Assembly: GCA_019247335.1 (NCBI GenBank)
Contig: JAFAPB010000084.1
Location: 1 to 36,591, forward strand
Direction: 5' to 3'
Length of the DNA: 36,591 bases
DNA from: Candidatus Kaiserbacteria bacterium
GTDB lineage: Bacteria > Patescibacteriota > Minisyncoccia > Phycocordibacterales > UBA2100
Shown here piece by piece: positions 22,882 through 30,302 of the stretch. Numbering within the stretch: the stretch's first letter is position 1; every line of letters starts with the position of its first letter. The translations under genes were made by a program, and so were the position numbers. The notes under the pieces are model-generated. The model ran no database searches. It saw only the letters and a list, made by a program, of their open reading frames with translations, and was not told the origin of the DNA.

Positions 22882-23429
22882 AGCGATGTTTGCGTGACCG
22901 ATGTCACGCGGATGCGCGCGGTCATATGCCATCCGGTCGCGGGTGCCGTATCGGTGTCAGGATCATGTTCGATATCGAGATCATCGATATGCACGGCGAG
23001 CGGGAGGCGTTCATAGAGAGAGACGGCGCGCATGAGCTGTTGGAATGATCCTTTTGCGGACAGCGTAAAGACGACGGGCTGTAAATTCTCCCCGCCGGGG
23101 AGTGCGACACCGTTTCCGGCGGCGGACGCGTCGGACACCTGGGCTCCCGTCCCGGTCTTCTTGCCGACATCTTCGAGCATCTGTACGAGCGTGACGATGT
23201 CCATGTGCGCGAACGTATCGAGCTGCGCGCGTTCGTCCTTGGTTTCTGCGGCGAGCGAGTGTAGACGCTCGTTGTAAGCGCTCTTATCGCTCTCTTGCGC
23301 CGATTGCGCGATCTCGTTCGCACGATCGAGCGCGCTCGATTGGATCGAAAGCGCGCCGTAGATGAGCGCGCCGAGAAGCGCGACGGAGGCGGCGAGCGAT
23401 ACCCACGAGAGATAGGCGAAGCGCGGCAT
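22878..23429 (-). CDS. pilO: PilO-like type IV pilus inner-membrane component
   Basis: 183 residues. One N-terminal membrane segment (YLSWVSLAASVALLGALIYGALS), a long coiled-coil region (DRANEIAQSAQESDKSAYNERL to ERAQLDTFAHMD), and a C-terminal alpha/beta domain (VFTLSAKGSFQQLMRAVSLYERLPLAVHIDDLDI; HMTARIRVTSV). The pattern G-x-F-x-x-L followed by LERLP is the PilO fold. Identified mainly by order after pilM and pilN. It would link cytoplasmic PilM/N to the outside. Confidence 0.75.
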   Translation of the reverse strand: MPRFAYLSWVSLAASVALLGALIYGALSIQSSALDRANEIAQSAQESDKSAYNERLHSLAAETKDERAQLDTFAHMDIVTLVQMLEDVGKKTGTGAQVSDASAAGNGVALPGGENLQPVVFTLSAKGSFQQLMRAVSLYERLPLAVHIDDLDIEHDPDTDTAPATGWHMTARIRVTSVTQTSL

Positions 23430-23432
23430 AGG

Positions 23433-23957
23433 TTAAAAATTTCCGTCGATCGTTATAGAGAAATGCCCTCCATCGGCGCCGACGAGCGCGCCGACCGGCA
23501 CCGAGACGGAGTTGAAAGTGTGGTCAGCCGTGAGCGCATCGCGATACGCGGCGACGCGCTCACGCGAAGCGGTACCCACGAGCTGAATCTCGCCCGTCGA
23601 GCTTTGATCGGCGGCTTTATAGCTGATGTGTGTGATCGCAACGCCGCTCGGGCGCTCTCCGAGCGCGCGCATGATGATCGTTGAGGGCGAGGAGCTGCCG
23701 GCGAGGAGCGGAGCGAGCTGCGTGACCAGCATCTGTGAGCGCGCGATCGATATCGCATCATCAGGCGCTCCCTTTGCGTCCGGTTGCGCGGCCGGCTGAT
23801 CCGGCGCGGCGAGCGAGATCGCAAGATAGCTCGGCGCGAGCGCGAGCGCGATGAGCGCGGAAGCGATAAACAGCATGACCGAGATGGCTATGAGAAAGCG
23901 CGCGCGATACAGGCGCCAGACATCTCGTTGTGCATCAAGCGGAAGGACGTTTGCCAT
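23433..23957 (-). CDS. pilN: PilN-like type IV pilus assembly protein
   Basis: 174 residues. The short cytoplasmic N-terminus MANVLPLDAQRDVWRLYRAR matches the PilN N-terminal motif that binds PilM (N-x-L-P). One membrane segment follows (FLIAISVMLFIASALIALAL), then a periplasmic-type domain with VAITHISYKAADQSSTGEIQLVGTASRERVAAYRDAL, typical of PilN. The start is at 23957, one base after the pilM stop. An in-frame upstream extension into pilM is rejected because the PilN motif begins here. Confidence 0.82.
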   Translation of the reverse strand: MANVLPLDAQRDVWRLYRARFLIAISVMLFIASALIALALAPSYLAISLAAPDQPAAQPDAKGAPDDAISIARSQMLVTQLAPLLAGSSSPSTIIMRALGERPSGVAITHISYKAADQSSTGEIQLVGTASRERVAAYRDALTADHTFNSVSVPVGALVGADGGHFSITIDGNF

Positions 23958-23958
23958 A

Positions 23959-25086
23959 TTATGCGCCGCGCAGGGCGAGACCGATCGCCGTCGCGTACTG
24001 GAGCGATATGCGGCGATCGATGGGTGGAATGTATTCGTCGAAATTGGCGACATGTCGCCACACCTCGCCGCGCTCGACCTTGGATTGCACGCGGCCCGCG
24101 ATGTATTCGGGCAAGCCTTTGAGATTCGCGTTGCCGCCGACCAAGACCACGTCGCCGACCGGCGTCATGCGATCGCCCCGGTCGTTGCGCCGTGTATCCC
24201 AATAGTGGTAGTGCCGCGAGATCTCATCGGCGAGCGCGGATGCGGTTCCGGAGATCGCTTCGAGCGCAGCCGACTCCCCTTTGGCCGCCATGAGACCCTG
24301 CTCGTTTTTGAATTCGGCGGCTTGCTCCGCAGTGAGGTGCGCGCCGTCGACGAGCGCGTGCGTGATCGCGTCGCCGCCGACCTCCACGGTCGACGTAAAG
24401 ATGGGGACACCGCGTTTCAGTACCGCAAAACCCGTACGCGCGCGGCCGAAATCAACGACCAGTGTCACCGGTTCCTCCTGCCCGCCGGACGAGACCGCAC
24501 GCGCGATCGAACTGGCTTCGACTTCGAGTGAAAGAAGCGTGAGCCCTGCCATGCGGAATGAGTCAACATACGCCTGTGCGATATCGCGCGGGAAAACCGT
24601 GACGCTGATCTCCTCCTGCTCGCTTGCGCGCGCCGGAATGAAATTAAAATCGTAGACCGCGGCGGAAGGCGGGATCGGCACACGGCCTTCGAACTCGAAT
24701 TCGATCATGCGCAGTACCTGCTCGCGCGGTGTCGCATGCGGCACGGTCATGCTGAAGACGTATGCCGCTTCTTCCGGGAGCGCCGCGTGCGCGGATCGGA
24801 TGCCGCCGAGGTGTCCGCGCACCTCCGCGAGCGCCTGCGCGAGCGCACGCGTATCTTGAATCACGCCTGAGATGACGATGCCGTCCTTGAGCGGTACCTC
24901 ACCGTAGGTGCGGATGCGCTTCGCGTTGCCGTATGGCTCAAGCACGAGCCATTTCACCGACGCATCGGAGATGTCGATCCCCGCCGCAGGCGGCAGGAGC
25001 GATTTTGGCATGGGGAATGCGCGCGAGAGCGCGCGAGAAAGATCGCTCATGCGCTCGCCGAGCGAGATGGAAGCAGTGAGCCGCAT
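23959..25086 (-). CDS. pilM: PilM-like actin-fold ATPase of type IV pilus assembly
   Basis: 375 residues. Actin-like ATPase segments: PHOSPHATE-1-like GIDISDASVKWLVLEPYG, VIPxP-like VPIPPSAAVYDFNFIPA, VVDFGRARTGFAVLKRGVPIFTSTVEVGGDAITHAL (phosphate 2), and VVLVGGNANLKGLPEYI (adenosine motif). The opening GIDISDxSVK is diagnostic. Cytoplasmic, it binds the PilN tail. TATACT ends 7 nt before the ATG, so the pil operon starts here. Confidence 0.9.
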   Translation of the reverse strand: MRLTASISLGERMSDLSRALSRAFPMPKSLLPPAAGIDISDASVKWLVLEPYGNAKRIRTYGEVPLKDGIVISGVIQDTRALAQALAEVRGHLGGIRSAHAALPEEAAYVFSMTVPHATPREQVLRMIEFEFEGRVPIPPSAAVYDFNFIPARASEQEEISVTVFPRDIAQAYVDSFRMAGLTLLSLEVEASSIARAVSSGGQEEPVTLVVDFGRARTGFAVLKRGVPIFTSTVEVGGDAITHALVDGAHLTAEQAAEFKNEQGLMAAKGESAALEAISGTASALADEISRHYHYWDTRRNDRGDRMTPVGDVVLVGGNANLKGLPEYIAGRVQSKVERGEVWRHVANFDEYIPPIDRRISLQYATAIGLALRGA

Positions 25087-25101
25087 TCAATACAGTATAT
25101 A

Positions 25102-25449
25102 TCACTTGATGCGCGCGCCCGGAGAAATATCGCGATCCGGTTGCAGCAAAACAACGCCGCTCTCATCGCTCGCGGCGAGCAGCATGCCTTGGCTTTCAAT
25201 TCCCTTGAGCATGCGCGGTGCGAGATTGAAAATATAGGGCAGTGATTTGCCGACGAGCTCTTCCGGCGATTTCCACGCGGCGATACCGGAGACGATGGTG
25301 CGCTCCCCTGCTTCGCCGAAGTCGATGGTGCATTTGATGAGCTTATCGGTCTCGGGCACGCGGTCGGCCGCGATGATCTTTCCAATCCGGATATCAAGCT
25401 TTGCGAAGTCCTCGTACTGGATCTCGGCGGGTTTTTGCGTCTCTTCCAT
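25102..25449 (-). CDS. Stand-alone EMAP-II/MetRS C-terminal-type tRNA-binding protein
   Basis: 115 residues forming a single OB fold of the tRNA-binding type: YEDFAKLDIRIGKIIAADRVPETDKL, TIVSGIAAWKSPEELVGKSL, FNLAPRMLKGIESQGMLLAA. The same domain is the C-terminal dimerisation and tRNA-binding part of many MetRS. As a separate gene it may act in trans for methionyl-tRNA synthetase. TAGAGT ends 6 nt before the ATG, overlapping the ruvX stop, suggesting its own leaderless start. Confidence 0.88.
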   Translation of the reverse strand: MEETQKPAEIQYEDFAKLDIRIGKIIAADRVPETDKLIKCTIDFGEAGERTIVSGIAAWKSPEELVGKSLPYIFNLAPRMLKGIESQGMLLAASDESGVVLLQPDRDISPGARIK

Positions 25450-25453
25450 ATGG

Positions 25454-25846
25454 CTACTCTACTCTTTTGCCGCGCGAATCCAAATAGCGCTGCAGAATGA
25501 TCGCCGCAGCGGCGCTGTCGTCATGCTCCTGTCCTTTCGGCGCGAGGCGCGAAGCCTCGATCGAACTCCACGCCTCCCAGACGCGCTCGATCAGAAGCCC
25601 GGTCTCGCGCGCAAGCATTTCAGCAAAAGCAGCTGCTTCTTTCGAAATAGGATTTTCAAGCCCGCCGGGAGCTTTGGTGTCGCCCATGATGATCGCACCG
25701 ACCTTTTCCGAATCGATCAGACCGCGGATATGCGCGAGCGCGTCCTGATTTTCGATGGTGCCGCGCGGAAAAGCGATCGCGCCGCTCTCGTCGGAGAGAG
25801 CGAGGCCGATGCGCTTCGCGCCATAATCGATACCGAGGTATTTCAC
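25454..25846 (-). CDS. ruvX: RuvX/YqgF family Holliday-junction resolvase-like protein
   Basis: 130 residues with an RNase H fold: VKYLGIDYGAKRIGLALSDE (catalytic Asp), GAIIMGDTKAPGGLENPIS, and HDDSAAAAIILQRYLDSR (acidic motif). The usual DERxTT loop before the last helix is replaced by WEAWSSIEA. The family is linked to pre-16S rRNA processing and resolvase activity. The GTG at 25846 is chosen over the ATG at 25867 because the family begins here and TATACT ends exactly 6 nt upstream. The -10 would be inside the gene if the ATG were used. Confidence 0.85.
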   Translation of the reverse strand: MKYLGIDYGAKRIGLALSDESGAIAFPRGTIENQDALAHIRGLIDSEKVGAIIMGDTKAPGGLENPISKEAAAFAEMLARETGLLIERVWEAWSSIEASRLAPKGQEHDDSAAAAIILQRYLDSRGKRVE

Positions 25847-25885
25847 GAGCGCAGTATAGCGCTTCATTAAAAAGGCGAAATGCGC

Positions 25886-25921
25886 GCGGCCCGCATGTCG
25901 GGGTCAGGACATGCGGGCCGC
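25886..25921. repeat. Perfect 14-bp-arm palindrome between ruvX and ribL
   Basis: Arms GCGGCCCGCATGTC and GACATGCGGGCCGC around an 8-base loop. On the minus strand it follows the ribL stop and may serve as a terminator, though the T-run (CCTTTTT) is 12-17 bases further on. Could also be a REP-like element. Confidence 0.65.
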
Positions 25922-25936
25922 ATCCGGTGTCTGTAT

Positions 25937-25955
25937 GCTGATCAGAGGGATCAGC
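25937..25955. repeat. Second small hairpin next to the palindrome
   Basis: GCTGATC, loop AGAGG, GATCAGC. It lies 15 bases from the larger palindrome within the 139-base gap 25847-25985; nothing else is recognised there apart from the ruvX -10. Confidence 0.45.
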
Positions 25956-25985
25956 TACCTTTGATACGTGCGCCGCTGCGTTTTA

Positions 25986-26399
25986 TTACGTTCCGCTCAA
26001 TCGCGACGTCTTGTAGATCTCCGGATGATAGGGCTTGAGACGGACCACTTTCGTTTCGAGCCCTGCCGAGCCCAAGTCTCCTTCCAAATGATCCACATAT
26101 TCGCCGCGCTGATCGTAGCCGAGCGCGATCACATCGGGCTCGAAGAGTTTGATGTGCGCCATATAGCCTTCTTCGTCGCCCAAGGTCGCTTCGTCCACGA
26201 GATCGCAGGCTTCAACGAGCGCGAGGCGCTCGAGTTCTCTGCGCCTCGGAGCTCCGCCTTTCACCCGCGCAACTGCGCTATCGCGTGCGACGGAGACGAT
26301 AAGACGCGGCACCGGAACGAGCGCTCGTGCCTGTCGGAAAAAATCGAGGTGCCCCTCGTGGAGCATGTCGAAGGTACCGAAGACCATGATGCGCTTCAT
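25986..26399 (-). CDS. ribL: FAD synthase, archaeal RibL-type nucleotidyltransferase
   Basis: 137 residues. Cytidylyltransferase fold: GTFDMLHEGHLDFFRQA carries the HxGH nucleotide-binding motif, SVARDSAVARVKGGAPRRRELERL and EPDVIALGYDQRGE follow. The succession VARDxxVxxxKG and PDVIxLGxDQ is the pattern of archaeal RibL (FMN adenylyltransferase) rather than the N-terminal half of bacterial RibF. It overlaps the transporter gene by four bases (ATGA at 26399-26396), in an operon with riboflavin kinase. A TagD-like glycerol-phosphate cytidylyltransferase is the main alternative. Confidence 0.75.
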   Translation of the reverse strand: MKRIMVFGTFDMLHEGHLDFFRQARALVPVPRLIVSVARDSAVARVKGGAPRRRELERLALVEACDLVDEATLGDEEGYMAHIKLFEPDVIALGYDQRGEYVDHLEGDLGSAGLETKVVRLKPYHPEIYKTSRLSGT

Positions 26400-27340
26400 G
26401 CGGCCGATTCGCTGTTGACCCGCGTCAGCATGTAGAGCGCAAAAAGAAGGAGCGCGGTGCCCACCCACTGCCCGATGTAGAGGCCGACGTACGTGCCGGC
26501 GGGCCATGCGCCCGGAATGAAATAGGCGTTCACGAACACGGCGGCGAGCGGAAAGCCGAGTTCGCAGAGCGTCGCGATCGAGGCGCGCGTGTATTGCAAG
26601 CCGTAATAGTAGAGGTAGAGCGAAAAGACACCGGATGCGAGCGCGATGATCGCGATGAAGAGCCAATCGGTCGGCGTGACGCTTCCCCACGCGGGATACG
26701 TGTGCTGCACGGCATTCAAAAATCCGAGAAAAACGAACGCGACGATGAAGCGTAAGGCAGTAAGCGTCTGGAATGATGCCGCGCGCAGCGCATATTTGCC
26801 GAGCACGGTCGACGCGCCCCAGAGGAGCGCCGCGAGGAGCGCGAGGAGCGCACCGTAGACGTTAGGATTAAAGCTCTCGCCGTCGTAGAGCTTGGGTACA
26901 AGATGCGGGAATGTGACGAGGTATGCGCCGAAAAGCGCGACGAGCGCCCACAGCCAGAAATTCCGGCGCAGCCGCTCTCCCAAGAATGCGGCTGCGAGCG
27001 CGATCGCTAGCAAGGGCTGCACTTTTTGCAGCAGAATCGACACCGAAGGATTCACATAGTGGAACGACTGCGTGAAGGCGATCGACGCGAGTGCCGAGCC
27101 GCCGATCGCGATCACGAGAACGGCGACCCACTCGCGCCACGACAGTTTTTTGAGATCAGCCCACGACCAGATCAAGATCGGTACCGCAAAGAGAATGTCG
27201 ACACCGTGCTCCGCAAAGACGATGAAATTGGACGAGAGCGCTTGCGTGAGATGGGCGCGGAAGGGCGCGTCCGTCGCCCACAGGACCGCCGCAAAAAAGA
27301 CGAGTCCGGGCCCCCAGGTCGCAAGAGATCGGGCGTTCAT
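26396..27340 (-). CDS. EamA/DMT-family transporter, possible riboflavin carrier
   Basis: 314 residues with ten predicted membrane segments in two EamA repeats: AVLWATDAPFRAHLTQAL to GAYLVTFPHLVP, and GALLALLAALLWGASTVLGKYAL to TALLLFALYML. The sequence AFTQSFHYVNPSVSILLQKVQPLLAIALAAAFLGERL is typical of the family. Overlap by four bases on both sides with riboflavin kinase and RibL genes places it within a flavin operon. DMT proteins of the RibN type import riboflavin, so that role is inferred from context. Confidence 0.88.
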   Translation of the reverse strand: MNARSLATWGPGLVFFAAVLWATDAPFRAHLTQALSSNFIVFAEHGVDILFAVPILIWSWADLKKLSWREWVAVLVIAIGGSALASIAFTQSFHYVNPSVSILLQKVQPLLAIALAAAFLGERLRRNFWLWALVALFGAYLVTFPHLVPKLYDGESFNPNVYGALLALLAALLWGASTVLGKYALRAASFQTLTALRFIVAFVFLGFLNAVQHTYPAWGSVTPTDWLFIAIIALASGVFSLYLYYYGLQYTRASIATLCELGFPLAAVFVNAYFIPGAWPAGTYVGLYIGQWVGTALLLFALYMLTRVNSESAA

Positions 27341-27681
27341 AAGGAAAAGTATTGTCGCACGGCGCCTATATCTTCCGCAATCGCCTGCTTGAGCGCCTCG
27401 TCCGTATCGAAACTCTTCGCCTCGCGGATCTTTTTCAGGATCTGCACGTCGAGCTGCTTGCCGTACGCGTCGCTCGAGAAATCGAGGAGGTGCACTTCGA
27501 GAATGCCGCGCGCGGGATCGGCGAATATCGCAGCGCGATATTCATCATGCCCGAGCCAGGCATGACCGGCGTAGATACCCGCGACGTCGCTCCCGGGCGG
27601 GAGCGGGATATTGAGCGTCGGATAGCCGAGCGCCGTCCCGCGCCGCTTCCCTTTGATCACGATCCCAGTGAAGACGTGCAT
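27337..27681 (-). CDS. Riboflavin kinase, single domain
   Basis: 114 residues, equal to the C-terminal flavokinase domain of bacterial RibF. Motifs: FTGIVIKGKRRGTALGYPTLNI (GxGxGRxLGxPTAN type), GIYAGHAWLGHDEYRAAIFAD, GILEVHLLDFSSDAYGKQLDVQILKKIREAKSF. It converts riboflavin to FMN. The FMN-adenylylating half is missing here and is supplied by a separate gene in the same operon. The ATG at 27681 follows the CDF stop after one base; the open frame upstream lies inside the CDF gene. Confidence 0.88.
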   Translation of the reverse strand: MHVFTGIVIKGKRRGTALGYPTLNIPLPPGSDVAGIYAGHAWLGHDEYRAAIFADPARGILEVHLLDFSSDAYGKQLDVQILKKIREAKSFDTDEALKQAIAEDIGAVRQYFSL

Positions 27682-27682
27682 A

Positions 27683-28684
27683 TCAGTTGATCTCGATATC
27701 GATGTGGCGAATAGACGGATACGCCTCTCGGATCTTCTCTTCGATCTCATCGATCTTCTTGCCCATGAGGCGCGGAATACGGTCCGCATATTCGACGCAG
27801 AACTTTTTGAATTCCTCATAGTCGTTGCGGATCTCGTCGAACTGCGAGCGGAGGCCTTCCTGCTGATACTGTTCGTCGAGGAGCGACGAGCCGTTGAACT
27901 CGACTTCACACTTGATGCGGTGCTCACCGATGCCGATCACCGTCGATTTGAAATCGATCACGCGTTCGATTGAAGGCTCTTTCTTCAGGATCTCAAGGAT
28001 CGCCTCTTTCTCCCACTCCGGGATCGCGCGACCGATGAGGTAGACGCGATTTTTCATAATGAGGATCACGGCGGCGACGGCAAGTAGGATGCCGATCAGG
28101 ATTGAGCCCGCCGCGTCCCACATGGTGTTCTGCGTCACATATGAAAACGCGATCGCAATGCTGGCGATCAAGACGCCGATGACCGCGATGCCGTCTTCAA
28201 GGCAGACTGCGAGTGTCGAGGGGTCCGCCCGATCGAGCCGGTCCCACCACGAGAGGTCGGGGTAGGCGCGCACGAGTTCGCGTGTCGCGACGCGGAAAGT
28301 CCAGAATTCGATTACGAAGGAAACGAAGAGCACGAGAAAAGCATAAAAATCGATGGCGACGCTCTCGGGATAGAGGAGCGCATGCAGTCCGCGCCAGATC
28401 GTGATGCCCGCGCCGACGAAGAAAATCCCGCACGCGGAAATCACCGCCCAGAAGAAGCGTTCGGAGCCGTAGCCATAATTGAATTCCCCCTCTGGTTTTT
28501 TGCGTGATCGCCACACGCCGATCAAAAGCAGTGACTGATTGAGCGTGTCGGCGAAGGAGTGCACTGCCTCGGAGAACATCGCGCTCGATCCCGAAAAAGC
28601 CGCGACGATCGCTTTGATGATGGTGACCACAATGTTGCCGAGGAGCGCGAGCGCGACCGGCACGGAACCCTTCGGTTGCGACAT
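27683..28684 (-). CDS. Cation diffusion facilitator family transporter
   Basis: 333 residues, six membrane segments. Metal-site motifs: SEAVHSFADTLNQSLLLIG in helix 2 and LEDGIAVIGVLIASIAIA in helix 5, with H/D pairs altered from the usual HxxxD/HxxxD (E-D in helix 5). A cytoplasmic domain follows (EWEKEAILEILKKEPSIERVIDF; GEHRIKCEVEF). Substrate probably Zn or Mn. TGCTAGAGT (extended -10) ends 6 nt before the ATG, so it heads the CDF-riboflavin kinase-EamA-RibL operon. Confidence 0.9.
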   Translation of the reverse strand: MSQPKGSVPVALALLGNIVVTIIKAIVAAFSGSSAMFSEAVHSFADTLNQSLLLIGVWRSRKKPEGEFNYGYGSERFFWAVISACGIFFVGAGITIWRGLHALLYPESVAIDFYAFLVLFVSFVIEFWTFRVATRELVRAYPDLSWWDRLDRADPSTLAVCLEDGIAVIGVLIASIAIAFSYVTQNTMWDAAGSILIGILLAVAAVILIMKNRVYLIGRAIPEWEKEAILEILKKEPSIERVIDFKSTVIGIGEHRIKCEVEFNGSSLLDEQYQQEGLRSQFDEIRNDYEEFKKFCVEYADRIPRLMGKKIDEIEEKIREAYPSIRHIDIEIN

Positions 28685-28690
28685 CCCGGA

Positions 28691-28699
28691 ACTCTAGCA
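28691..28699 (-). promoter_or_regulatory. Extended -10 of the CDF/flavin operon (TGCTAGAGT)
   Basis: TG-C-TAGAGT on the minus strand, exactly 6 nt before the CDF ATG, implying a leaderless operon mRNA and no room for an FMN riboswitch. Confidence 0.55.
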
Positions 28700-28743
28700 T
28701 GTGCTTATTGTCGTGGTACAACGGAGCGTACAGGAGGTTGGCT

Positions 28744-28770
28744 ATCAATCGCGGCGGTACCGCGATTGAT
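28744..28770. repeat. Perfect 11-bp-arm hairpin upstream of tRNA-Ser
   Basis: ATCAATCGCGG, loop CGGTA, CCGCGATTGAT. A second small hairpin, TGAGCC-GAA-GGCTCA, follows around 28782-28796. No U-run; function unknown. Confidence 0.55.
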
Positions 28771-28815
28771 CCGAGCTTACGGTGAGCCGAAGGCTCAGCA
28801 CACCTCCGACCGAAG

Positions 28816-28900
28816 GGAGGGGTGGCTGAGCGGTCTAAAGCACCGGTCTTGAAAACCGGCGTGTCGAAAGGCACCGTGAGTTCGAATCTCACCCCCTCCG
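28816..28900 (+). tRNA. tRNA-Ser (TGA)
   Basis: Acceptor GGAGGGG/CCCCTCC, anticodon stem CCGGT/ACCGG with loop CTTGAAA giving TGA, long variable arm (class II), T-arm GAGTTCGAATCTC, discriminator G. CCA is not encoded. The defence island starts just downstream of its 3' end. Confidence 0.94.
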
Positions 28901-28939
28901 CCCGAAGAAAGAAGTATCGGAGATATGTTGACGGTTAGA

Positions 28940-28959
28940 CCCCCGAGGCGACGCGGGGG
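28940..28959. terminator. Hairpin between tRNA-Ser and the CD-NTase gene
   Basis: CCCCCG, 8-base loop, CGGGGG, between two convergent transcription units. Possible bidirectional terminator; weak T-tract. Confidence 0.5.
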
Positions 28960-28976
28960 CTATCCATACTGCTTCG

Positions 28977-30302
28977 TTACTGCCCAAACACCCACTGAAG
29001 GACTACGTCTTGGCGTGAACGCCCGATGCACACTCCACTCTTGATTGCATAACATTCCACGTAGTGTCTGCCGTTATATGCGGTATTTTCCGGGTCATTC
29101 ATGGTCCCGTGATCAGTGATCTCGCCTCGTGGTTGCTTTGATTTGTTATCGTTCTTTACTTTCCATTTGTACAGGGTTGCTGCCGGAGCGTCATCGCCGC
29201 GTCGAAATTCAATCTGACGATCGACTTCTATCAGGCCGACCGCGTCTAATATTCTGCCCCTAAAGCCCCCATCTCTTGGAAGTACTCGTCCGATCACGGT
29301 AAATTCGTGCTCTACGAGCATCGGTATTCGCGAGTCAAAGAGATATTCTTCGGTGTCGCTGGCTCGCTCATGTTCTCCGGCTTCCAGCAAATCGGATATA
29401 TCCGCGCCGTTCTGGATGTTCTCAAGCTTGATGAGGAAGAAGTCCCTCATACGTTTGATTTGATCCTTCTGTGATTGAGTAAGACCTGAAACGTAGGCAT
29501 CTATTTTCTTGCTAGAGTCAGCGCGGTCAGGGATTTGGGGTTTTTCAATAAGCTCAGGGAGTCCGCAGAAGAAATTGAATACAGCGTCGAATATCTCAAG
29601 TCCAGGTTTTCTCTGGAAATCGCAGGTCACGGCTTGTTCGAGGTGGAAAGATTTTAGCGGAAAATCATCGTCTGCTTCTTTGCATGAAGCTCGCCAGCCC
29701 TTTATAAGCTTTACGGCTTTGCGAAAATCCTCACTGGCCTGATTCACCTGAGTCGCGACACTGATGTACCCGCGCGGATCCGATTTGATCCATGCCATCT
29801 GTCGGGATCCCTTCGACACTTCCGCAACTATGCGGCGTCTATCACTGTGAGATTTTGCGGCTATTTCCGGAACGACATACATATCGCCGCCGAATTCGTT
29901 TCTGCCGGATATGTATGCGGGTACGATATCAACGGAAAAAATCTCTTCGCCCGCATCGCTGAATACGATCGTTATTGAGTGTGTTTGTCGCCCTATTTCT
30001 ACATCGTATTGCGTAGGGTTGTCGTATTCAGATTCGAGGCGCGACTGGAGATCATTCAACGCGTCAGACGGGTCAAATGATGACGCATTCCATGCGCCGA
30101 GGATATAAAGCACATCAAGGTCGTGCAGGGGTGTTATCGATGTGAAGCGAGGATAGGATCCGATCTGAAGGCAGCTGGACTCGCCGAGGACATTCTGGAC
30201 GGATTCATAGACGGTGGATACGAAGTCTCGCTCCCTCGGTGTCGGAGAAAGGTGGTCCCGCACGTAAGAACGGAACAGCTCATTGATGTTACTTTTTTTC
30301 AT
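28977..30302 (-). CDS. CD-NTase (CBASS-type cyclic-oligonucleotide synthase) with C-terminal AGS-C sensor domain
   Basis: 441 residues. Nucleotidyltransferase motif GSYPRFTSITPLHDLDV with G48-S49 and metal ligands D61 and D63; the third acid is D125 in FSVDIVPAY. This is the SMODS/CD-NTase active site. The C-terminus (about 310-441) reads EFTVIGRVLPRDGGFRGR, YKWKVKNDNKSKQPRGEI, NGRHYVECYAIKSGVCIGRSR, the pattern of the AGS-C sensor domain. All three acids are present, so it should make a cyclic or linear oligonucleotide after phage infection; the product is unknown. It starts inside the end of the membrane-effector gene (14-base overlap), as a cyclase/effector pair. Confidence 0.85.
   Translation of the reverse strand: MKKSNINELFRSYVRDHLSPTPRERDFVSTVYESVQNVLGESSCLQIGSYPRFTSITPLHDLDVLYILGAWNASSFDPSDALNDLQSRLESEYDNPTQYDVEIGRQTHSITIVFSDAGEEIFSVDIVPAYISGRNEFGGDMYVVPEIAAKSHSDRRRIVAEVSKGSRQMAWIKSDPRGYISVATQVNQASEDFRKAVKLIKGWRASCKEADDDFPLKSFHLEQAVTCDFQRKPGLEIFDAVFNFFCGLPELIEKPQIPDRADSSKKIDAYVSGLTQSQKDQIKRMRDFFLIKLENIQNGADISDLLEAGEHERASDTEEYLFDSRIPMLVEHEFTVIGRVLPRDGGFRGRILDAVGLIEVDRQIEFRRGDDAPAATLYKWKVKNDNKSKQPRGEITDHGTMNDPENTAYNGRHYVECYAIKSGVCIGRSRQDVVLQWVFGQ

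Noticed and set aside
28685..28815. FMN riboswitch upstream of the flavin operon
   Set aside because: The -10 is only 6 nt from the CDF start, leaving no leader, and the hairpins lie upstream of the promoter.
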